Assembly: GCA_024404095.1 (NCBI GenBank)
Contig: JAKSQO010000005.1
Coordinates: 1 to 64,000, forward strand
From: Clostridia bacterium
GTDB lineage: Bacteria; Bacillota; Clostridia; Oscillospirales; Acutalibacteraceae
Reading direction: 5' to 3'
Length of the DNA stretch: 64,000 nt
Positions 56,467 through 64,000 of the stretch are shown one piece after another (the stretch's first letter is position 1; every line of letters starts with the position of its first letter). The notes beneath the pieces were generated by a model that was given only the letters and a program-made list of their open reading frames with translations, was not told the origin of the DNA and searched no databases. A program made the translations under genes and the position numbers.

Positions 56467-57054
56467 TTATTTCTGATACGTTTTCAGTATATCCTCGGCA
56501 ATTGACAGCTTGCTTACGCAGTTGTCCATAGCCTGCTTTTCAATGTATCGGTGCGCATCCGCCTCGGTCATTTTCAGATTTTCGATAAGCAGCCACTTCG
56601 CACGGTTGACAATTCTGATTTCCTTCATCTTGCCCTCGATTGAATCTGTTTTCTTATCGGTCTGAATCAGCCTTTCTCGCGCCGAGGCAAGCCATCTGAG
56701 CGCCTGCTCCATATTTGCGGTCGAGGTCGGCTTCATAATTGTAAAAACGCCGTAGGGTGTGACCTGATAATTGATTTTTTCATAAAGCTCGGCCTTAACC
56801 ATAAGCAGGCAGACGGAGCTTTTATTTCTGCATATTTCCACCGCAAACTCCGTACCGAAATCGTCTTTCAGCGGTGCGTTGATGATGATGAAATCAAAAA
56901 ATGTATCAAGCACGGCACGCTTGGCGGCTGCGGCGGAGTTTACAAAAACAACATTGCTGTATCGGGTTGACGGGAGCAGACTTTTGAACGCATCCGTCAT
57001 TTTATCGGAGGATGAAACGACAAGAACACTGTATTTTTTACTGTTATATACCAT
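56467..57054 (-). CDS. ANTAR-domain RNA-binding regulator with degenerate receiver
   Basis: This 195-residue protein has a receiver-like N-terminal domain (about residues 8-120). A C-terminal ANTAR three-helix domain follows (MKEIRIVNRAKWLLIENLKM, TEADAHRYIEKQAMDNCV, SKLSIAEDIL). The receiver lacks the acidic pair after strand 1 (VVSSSDKM) and has Asn in place of the phosphoacceptor Asp (FIIINAPL), so it is probably not phosphorylated. ANTAR proteins bind RNA hairpins with A1/G4 hexaloops to prevent termination; two such hairpins precede gdhA. It lies 33 bp after glnA. Start 57054 is preferred because an earlier ATG abuts the GGAGG. Confidence 0.9.
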   Translation of the reverse strand: MVYNSKKYSVLVVSSSDKMTDAFKSLLPSTRYSNVVFVNSAAAAKRAVLDTFFDFIIINAPLKDDFGTEFAVEICRNKSSVCLLMVKAELYEKINYQVTPYGVFTIMKPTSTANMEQALRWLASARERLIQTDKKTDSIEGKMKEIRIVNRAKWLLIENLKMTEADAHRYIEKQAMDNCVSKLSIAEDILKTYQK

Positions 57055-57087
57055 ATTCATCCTCCTTTTCTTTTTATTTTAACTAAA

Positions 57088-58299
57088 TCAGTCGCAGTAG
57101 GTTTTAATCATTGCGTCCGAAAGATGAGCATTGATAAACTCACTGTTCTTTGCGATTCTTGCCGCTTCCGTTCTGCTTGCGGGAAGCTTGTCAAACCTGT
57201 CAAGTACGTCCTTATCTGACTTGTAAATGTTTATATCTGCCGCAGGCGGAAGCTTAAGATTGTTCTGAATTCCGTCAAGACCTGCATAAATAAGGAGCGC
57301 AAACGCAAGATACGGGTTGGCTCTCGGGTCGGGAGAACGAAGCTCCATTCGGCGGTACTCACCCTGAGCGGCAGGAATTCTGATAAGCTGTGAGCGGTTT
57401 TCGCTTGACCAGCTGATAAACTTCGGTGCCTTGTGTGAGCCGAGACGTCTGTAAGATTCAGCCTTGTGATTGAGGAAAACCGTCATATCCTTTATATTAT
57501 GAAGTATGCCTGCAATCATAGACTCCATATTGACCTCTTCACCGTTTTTCGCTCTGACGGAAATATTTATATGGAAGCCGTTACCGGGCTTATCGTCAAA
57601 CGGCTTCGGGGAAAAGCTTGCCCACAGACCGTTATGAATTGCGATATCCTGAACAACCTTGCGGAACGTCAGCGCATTATCGGCGGCAGAAAGAGCATCG
57701 GAATATCTGAAGTCAATTTCGTTCTGACCCGGTCCCTCCTCGTGATGTGAGCTTTCCGGGTCAATTCCCATATCCTTTAAGGTAAGGCAGATTTCACGGC
57801 GGATTTTCTCGCCCTTATCGTACGGAGCTATATCCATGTAGCTCGCATTGTCATAGGGAATCTTCACGCTGTCGCCGTTTTCATCAATCTTAAAGAGATA
57901 GAATTCCATCTCCGCACCGAAGCAGAATTCGTAGCCTGCCTTATCGGCGGTCTCAACAGCTTTTTTGAGAATACTTCTTGTATCATTCTCAAAGAGACGT
58001 CCGTCAGGATAGCAGACGGAGCAGTACATACGCACCATACGACCGTAATCAGGGTTCCAAGGCAGAGCCGAAAGAGTGCTCGGGTCGGGATGCAGAAACA
58101 AATCGGAATGTACCTCGTCACCGAAGCCTGCAACAGCGGACGCATCAAATGCAATACCGTGATCAAATGCACGTTCAAGCTCCTCAGGCATGATTGAAAT
58201 ATTTTTCTGTTTACCGAAAACATCACAGAACGCAAGGCGGATGAACTTAACGTCCTCTTCACTTACAAACTGTAATACTTCTTCTTTTGTATAATTCAT
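57088..58299 (-). CDS. glnA: Glutamine synthetase type I, short C-terminus
   Basis: This 403-residue GSI has RLAFCDVFGKQKNISI, DASAVAGFG, FGAEMEFYLF, SHHEEGPGQNEIDFRYSDAL, NGFHINIS and PDPRANPYLAFA. It makes glutamine from glutamate, ammonia and ATP. Compared with Bacillus GlnA it lacks roughly the last 20 residues and the Tyr adenylation region, so it ends at LSDAMIKTYCD. Start 58299 follows GAGGAAC. A terminator-like hairpin in its leader implies attenuation. It is followed by an ANTAR regulator gene and is divergent from gdhA-glnN, which encode the alternative assimilation enzymes. Confidence 0.93.
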   Translation of the reverse strand: MNYTKEEVLQFVSEEDVKFIRLAFCDVFGKQKNISIMPEELERAFDHGIAFDASAVAGFGDEVHSDLFLHPDPSTLSALPWNPDYGRMVRMYCSVCYPDGRLFENDTRSILKKAVETADKAGYEFCFGAEMEFYLFKIDENGDSVKIPYDNASYMDIAPYDKGEKIRREICLTLKDMGIDPESSHHEEGPGQNEIDFRYSDALSAADNALTFRKVVQDIAIHNGLWASFSPKPFDDKPGNGFHINISVRAKNGEEVNMESMIAGILHNIKDMTVFLNHKAESYRRLGSHKAPKFISWSSENRSQLIRIPAAQGEYRRMELRSPDPRANPYLAFALLIYAGLDGIQNNLKLPPAADINIYKSDKDVLDRFDKLPASRTEAARIAKNSEFINAHLSDAMIKTYCD

Positions 58300-58378
58300 A
58301 TCCGTTCCTCTTTTCAGAACAAAATAAATGCACAGTTTTATCATAACACTGTGTAATGTTTAATTACAAAAACTAAAC

Positions 58379-58470
58379 GAAAAAGGTGCTCATCAGCAGG
58401 GATTCCTCCTCCACCGATAAACACCAAAATCATTTTTTAAAATATTACAACTTAATGATATTTTTGTCAA
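58379..58470 (-). promoter_or_regulatory. glnA promoter and leader hairpin (attenuator candidate)
   Basis: Minus-strand TTGACA (58465-58470), 17 bp, TAATAT (58442-58447). About ten bases into the transcript a 12-bp stem GGTGTTTATCGG/CTGATGAGCACC (58414-58425 with 58385-58396) closes a 17-base loop and is followed by TTTTT. This would terminate before glnA unless prevented. No A1/G4 hexaloop hairpin with a good stem was found here. Confidence 0.65.
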
Positions 58471-58501
58471 TACAAAATTTATAATTTTTTTGAAAAAAGG
58501 C

Positions 58502-58530
58502 TTGACAAACGCAATATATAGGTGTATTAT
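58502..58530 (+). promoter_or_regulatory. Promoter of gdhA-glnN-asnB
   Basis: TTGACA (58502-58507), 17 bp, TATTAT (58525-58530). The predicted transcript starts a few bases before the first leader hairpin. Confidence 0.8.
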
Positions 58531-58540
58531 TTCATGCATA

Positions 58541-60021
<1,481 letters not shown>

Positions 60022-60067
60022 ATAAAAAAATATAATTTTATCAAATCTAAAAAAGGAGGAAAAATTT

Positions 60068-62164
60068 ATGAAAACAGTACCTGAATATTTCGGAAGCAAG
60101 GTATTTGACGACAGAGTAATGAAAGCAAAGCTTTCAGCTGATGTTTACGCATCGCTGAAAAAGACAATCGACGAGGGCGCAAAGCTTAATATCGGCGTGG
60201 CAAATGCCGTCGCGGCGGCAATGAAGGACTGGGCAATCGCCAACGGCGCAACCCACTTCACACACTGGTTTCAGCCTCTGACGGGTATAACCGCTGAGAA
60301 GCACGACAGCTTCATCACACCCTCACCCGACGGCGGCGTAATAATGGAATTTTCAGGCAAGGAGCTCATAAAGGGCGAGCCCGACGCTTCCTCCTTTCCC
60401 TCAGGCGGTCTGCGTGCTACATTTGAGGCAAGAGGATATACAGCATGGGACCCCACATCATACGCATTTATAAAGGGAACCGCACTCTGCATTCCCACCG
60501 CATTCTGCGCATACTCAGGCGAAGCTCTTGACAAGAAAACTCCGCTTCTGCGTTCAATGCAGGCTCTCAACAAGCAGGCTCTGCGCATACTCAAGCTCTT
60601 CGGCAACGAGGATGTCAAGTATGTCAGCACATCGGTAGGTCCCGAGCAGGAATACTTCCTTATAACTAAGGAGATGTACGACAAGCGTCCCGACCTGCGT
60701 TCGTCAGGCAGAACCCTCTTCGGCGCAAAGCCTCCCAAGGGTCAGGAAATGGATGACCACTACTTCGGTGTAATCAAACCGAAGGTAGCCGAATTCATGG
60801 CGGATCTCAACGATGAACTGTGGAAGCTCGGAATTCTTGCAAAAACGGAGCACAACGAGGTTGCTCCCGCTCAGCACGAGCTTGCTCCCATATACAGCAC
60901 AACAAACCTCGCAACAGATCACAACCAGCTCACAATGGAAATCATGCAGAAGGTTGCCGCAAAACACGGCCTTGTTTGTCTCCTCCATGAGAAACCGTTC
61001 GCAGGTGTAAACGGCAGCGGTAAGCATAACAACTGGTCAATGGCAACCGATAACGGCGCAAACCTCCTCTCACCGGGCGATACTCCGTATGAAAACGCCC
61101 AGTTCCTCCTCTTCCTTTGCGCTGTTATCAAAGCTGTTGACGACTATCAGGACCTTCTGCGAATTTCTGTTGCAAGCGCAGGCAATGACCACAGACTCGG
61201 TGCCGACGAAGCTCCTCCCGCAGTTATCTCAATCTTCCTCGGTGACGAGCTTACGGCTGTGCTTGATGCCATTGAGTCCGACACTCCCTACCTCGGTATG
61301 GAAAAGACTCAGATGAAGCTCGGTGTAAATGTTCTGCCCAAGTTCAACCGTGATACCACGGACAGAAACAGAACCTCACCCTTCGCTTTCACCGGCAACA
61401 AATTCGAGTTCCGTATGCTCGGCTCAGCTGACAGCATTGCCTGCGCAAATATAATGCTCAACAGCGCAGTCGCTGATACACTTCGTATATATGCCGACAG
61501 ACTTGAAGGCGCTGAGGACTTTGAAACAAAGCTTCACGAAATGATTCGCAAGACAATCAAGGATCACAAGAGAATCATCTTCAACGGCAACGGTTACGAC
61601 AACGAGTGGATTAAGGAAGCAACCGAGAAGAGAGGTCTTCTCAACTATCGCACAACCCCCGACTGTATTCCCCACCTTGTTGATAAGAAAAACATTGATA
61701 TGCTCACATCACTCGGTGTATTCACCGAACGGGAGCTTTACTCAAGATGTGACATCCAGCTTGAAAACTACTGCAAGACAGTTATCATTGAAGCAAACAC
61801 CATGGCGGCAATGACCAAGACAGAGATTCTCCCCGCAATTGAAGGGTACGTTGCGGAGCTTGCTAAGACAGTAAAGGTTAAAAAGACAGTCTGTGAGGAC
61901 ATTCCCTGCGGCTACGAAACAAAAACAATCAAAAAGCTTTCGGTTCTTGCTGACAGCATTGCCGAAACAACTGATGAGCTTGAAGACACACTTATCGCAG
62001 TCAAGGATACTGACGATATTCAGGCTGAGGCATTTCTCATCCGTGATAAGCTTATCCCCTGCATGAACGCCCTGAGAGTTTCCGTTGACCAGTCAGAAAG
62101 CGTCACGGCAAAGAAATACTGGCCTTATCCCTCATACGCTGATATCGTTTTCAGCGTAAAATAA
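60068..62164 (+). CDS. glnN: Glutamine synthetase type III
   Basis: This 698-residue GSIII has the family signatures [64 protein letters not shown] and [10 protein letters not shown]. It forms large oligomers and makes glutamine. It follows gdhA by 46 bp behind AAAGGAGG, so the pair would convert ammonia to glutamate and then glutamine. Together with GSI (glnA) the cell has two unrelated glutamine synthetases within 5 kb. Confidence 0.97.
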   Translation: MKTVPEYFGSKVFDDRVMKAKLSADVYASLKKTIDEGAKLNIGVANAVAAAMKDWAIANGATHFTHWFQPLTGITAEKHDSFITPSPDGGVIMEFSGKELIKGEPDASSFPSGGLRATFEARGYTAWDPTSYAFIKGTALCIPTAFCAYSGEALDKKTPLLRSMQALNKQALRILKLFGNEDVKYVSTSVGPEQEYFLITKEMYDKRPDLRSSGRTLFGAKPPKGQEMDDHYFGVIKPKVAEFMADLNDELWKLGILAKTEHNEVAPAQHELAPIYSTTNLATDHNQLTMEIMQKVAAKHGLVCLLHEKPFAGVNGSGKHNNWSMATDNGANLLSPGDTPYENAQFLLFLCAVIKAVDDYQDLLRISVASAGNDHRLGADEAPPAVISIFLGDELTAVLDAIESDTPYLGMEKTQMKLGVNVLPKFNRDTTDRNRTSPFAFTGNKFEFRMLGSADSIACANIMLNSAVADTLRIYADRLEGAEDFETKLHEMIRKTIKDHKRIIFNGNGYDNEWIKEATEKRGLLNYRTTPDCIPHLVDKKNIDMLTSLGVFTERELYSRCDIQLENYCKTVIIEANTMAAMTKTEILPAIEGYVAELAKTVKVKKTVCEDIPCGYETKTIKKLSVLADSIAETTDELEDTLIAVKDTDDIQAEAFLIRDKLIPCMNALRVSVDQSESVTAKKYWPYPSYADIVFSVK

Positions 62165-62176
62165 GGAGGTATCTGT

Positions 62177-63760
62177 ATGTGCTCAATTATAGGTTACTGC
62201 GGATACGTCCCATCTGCGGATGAGTTCAGAAAGGGCTTCGACAGAACAATCTCGAGAGGCCCTGACGACAGCAGAATTGTTGAAGCAGGCAAGGGTGTGC
62301 TCGGTTTTCACAGACTTTCTATTATGGGTCTTACCGATTCAGGTATGCAGCCTTTCTCTCATAAGGAAAGCTATGTTGTATGCAACGGCGAAATCTACGG
62401 CTTTGAAAAGCTCCGTGATGAGCTTATAAAGAAAGGCTACACATTCAAAAGCGACAGCGACTGCGAAACACTTCTTCCTCTCTATTATGAGTACGGAACC
62501 GATATGTTCGCTATGCTTGACGCTGAATACGCGCTGATAATCTATGACGGAAGAACAGATGAGTTCATTGCGGCTCGTGACCCGATAGGTATCAGACCGC
62601 TTTACTACGGCTATGACAAGAAGAATGACATTGTTTTCGCAAGTGAAGCAAAAAATCTTGTCGGACTTGTCGGTGAGATTAAGCCGTTCCCTCCCGGACA
62701 TTATTACAAAAACGGCAAATTCATATTATATAACGACATTGCGAAAGCGGATACTTACTGTTATGACAGCATTGATACTGTTTGCAAAAATATCCGTGAC
62801 AAGCTTGTCGCAGGCGTTGAAAAGCGACTTGTGGCAGACGCTAAGGTCGGTTTCCTGCTATCGGGCGGTCTTGATTCCTCTCTTGTCTGCGCAATCGCCG
62901 CGGCAAAGAGCGACAAGCCGATCAGAACCTTTGCAATCGGTATGAGCGAGGATGCGATCGACCTCAAATACGCAAAACAGGTTGCCGATTTTATCGGCAG
63001 CGAGCATACGGAGGTTATCATAACAAAGGACGATGTCCTTAAAAACCTTGAAGCTGTTATCGAGCTTCTCGGCACTTATGACATTACAACAATCCGTGCA
63101 TCAATGGGTATGTATCTTGTCTGTAAGTACATACACGAGAACACCGATATCCGTGTTCTCCTTACGGGTGAAATTTCGGATGAGCTTTTCGGCTATAAAT
63201 ACACCGATTTCGCTCCGTCGGCAGAAGCGTTTCAGAGGGAGGCTCAAAAGCGCATAAGAGAGCTTCATATGTATGACGTTCTCCGTGCGGACAGATGTAT
63301 TTCCGTCAACTCTCTTGAAGCACGTGTCCCCTTCGGCGATCTTGACTTTGTAAAGTATGTAATGGCGATTGACCCCGAAATGAAGCTGAACAAATACGGC
63401 AAGGGCAAATATCTTCTGAGAAAAGCATTTGAAGCTGACAAGCTTCTTCCCGAGAGTATCCTCTGGAGAGAAAAGGCCGCGTTCTCCGACGCAGTAGGCC
63501 ATTCAATGGTTGACGACCTCAAGGAATACGCTCAGTCGTGTTACGGCGAAGAGGAAATGATTCAGAAAGCTGAAAAGTACACTCATTCAAAGCCTTTCAC
63601 AAAGGAATCACTTCTTTACCGTGAAATTTTTGAAAAATACTATCCCGGACAGTCACAGATGATTGTCGATTTCTGGATGCCTAATAAGGAATGGGAGGGC
63701 TGCAACGTCAACGACCCGTCAGCCCGTGTTCTGTCAAACTACGGTGAAAGCGGAAAATAA
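62177..63760 (+). CDS. asnB: Asparagine synthetase, glutamine-hydrolysing
   Basis: This 527-residue protein begins MCSIIGYCGY with the N-terminal nucleophile Cys2 of class II glutaminases (also RGPDDS and VVCNGEIYGFEKLR). The synthetase domain has the PP-loop VGFLLSGGLDSSLV, LLTGEISDELFGY, LEARVPFGDLDFV and REKAAFSDAVG. It uses glutamine, aspartate and ATP. It starts 12 bp after glnN behind AAGGAGG, so it is coexpressed with the glutamine supply and under the same ANTAR-type leader, unlike asnA, which is under a T-box. Confidence 0.95.
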   Translation: MCSIIGYCGYVPSADEFRKGFDRTISRGPDDSRIVEAGKGVLGFHRLSIMGLTDSGMQPFSHKESYVVCNGEIYGFEKLRDELIKKGYTFKSDSDCETLLPLYYEYGTDMFAMLDAEYALIIYDGRTDEFIAARDPIGIRPLYYGYDKKNDIVFASEAKNLVGLVGEIKPFPPGHYYKNGKFILYNDIAKADTYCYDSIDTVCKNIRDKLVAGVEKRLVADAKVGFLLSGGLDSSLVCAIAAAKSDKPIRTFAIGMSEDAIDLKYAKQVADFIGSEHTEVIITKDDVLKNLEAVIELLGTYDITTIRASMGMYLVCKYIHENTDIRVLLTGEISDELFGYKYTDFAPSAEAFQREAQKRIRELHMYDVLRADRCISVNSLEARVPFGDLDFVKYVMAIDPEMKLNKYGKGKYLLRKAFEADKLLPESILWREKAAFSDAVGHSMVDDLKEYAQSCYGEEEMIQKAEKYTHSKPFTKESLLYREIFEKYYPGQSQMIVDFWMPNKEWEGCNVNDPSARVLSNYGESGK

Positions 63761-63798
63761 GGCTTGCCGAAAACAGGCACAGAGCAGTTAAATGAAAT

Positions 63799-63840
63799 AT
63801 ATCGGAATGAACGCGCAAACTGTTTCATTCCGATATTTCG
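63799..63840 (+). terminator. Terminator after asnB
   Basis: A perfect 13-bp stem ATATCGGAATGAA/TTCATTCCGATAT with a 12-base loop, followed by TTCGCAGTATTTTA. The U-run is weak. Confidence 0.65.
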
Positions 63841-63911
63841 CAGTATTTTATAAACTTGAAAATAATTTCCGTTGCACGTATACGGATTAGCGCAATGGAT
63901 TTATATAGATT

Positions 63912-63925
63912 ACAGGGTAACCTGT
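63912..63925. promoter_or_regulatory. Palindrome upstream of the last partial gene
   Basis: ACAGGGTAACCTGT is a near-perfect inverted repeat in the AT-rich region before the next gene. AAAATATACT about ten bases later may be a -10 region. Operator function is a guess. Confidence 0.3.
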
Positions 63926-63975
63926 CAGATAAAATATACTATTATTATTTCTGAAATTGAAGAGGAGGAAAACAA

Positions 63976-64000
63976 ATGTCAGAAATCAATAGCAACGTAA
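63976..64000 (+). CDS. Start of a gene cut by the window end
   Basis: ATG at 63976 with GAGGAGG nine bases upstream opens a frame reading MSEINSNV to the window end. Eight residues cannot identify it. Its position after the nitrogen cluster is the only context. Confidence 0.6.

Overview
The window looks like a chromosomal segment of a spore-forming, plant-fibre-degrading Firmicute of the Oscillospiraceae/Ruminococcaceae type (Ruminococcus-like). The evidence is a spoIIAA-spoIIAB-sigF operon, T-box leaders on asnS and valS, type III glutamine synthetase, a FeoA-FeoB fusion, a dockerin-tailed secreted protein, many clostridial-type glycoside hydrolases, and strong AGGAGG ribosome sites with TTGACA-17-TATAAT promoters. 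The genus is an inference; no rRNA is present.

Layout. 1-4.4 kb: a minus-strand redox operon (NuoE-like, NuoF-like, NfnB/GltD-like flavoprotein) resembling the Sporomusa-type electron-bifurcating transhydrogenase. 4.4-7.7 kb: tRNA-Ser(CGA) followed by duplicated tRNA 3' ends, two structured 137-bp repeats, and a very AT-rich island holding an XRE regulator, an unannotated 32-residue membrane peptide and a two-gene ABC exporter. 7.8-17.6 kb: GH95 and GH29 fucosidases, a secreted GH39 enzyme, a secreted phosphodiester-glycosidase-like protein, and PHP phosphatase-DUF4364-ribulokinase. 17.7-24.5 kb: DUF378, a metallophosphoesterase, CorA, a T-box asnS-asnA operon, then an orphan RepA_N-type gene with a LexA-like box inside its promoter. 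24.5-40.4 kb (mostly minus strand): FeoAB with DtxR-like operators, a double-glycine-type leader peptide, proBAC, DUF6472, spoIIA-sigF, folC, T-box-controlled valS, a TetR regulator, a DapA-family aldolase, GDPD and YlmH. 40.5-54.5 kb: two GH2 enzymes, nucleoside phosphorylase, pyrophosphatase, a PHP-dockerin secreted protein, aquaporin, GH51 arabinofuranosidase, MntP, a monooxygenase-fold protein and a metallophosphoesterase. 54.5-64 kb: ilvE and a nitrogen-assimilation locus, with glnA-ANTAR regulator-nitrilase on the minus strand and gdhA-glnN-asnB on the plus strand.

How it works together. The sugar enzymes suggest uptake and intracellular trimming of fucosylated, galactosylated, xylosylated and arabinosylated plant oligosaccharides, with arabinose going to ribulokinase. 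The nitrogen locus is the most notable system. The gdhA leader carries two successive copies of the same six-base-pair hairpin, each with an A1/G4 hexaloop as bound by ANTAR proteins, and each overlaps the 5' arm of its own intrinsic terminator. The ANTAR regulator itself lies next to glnA about 1.5 kb away, on the other side of the divergent promoter region.

Repeats are unusually rich. They include a 206-216 bp nested-palindrome element with terminal inverted repeats (three copies), a second family of about 170 bp (three copies plus fragments), several small palindromic repeats, and the tRNA-linked repeats. No CRISPR array, integrase or transposase was seen. All family names come from motif recognition in the translated sequence; no database search was run.
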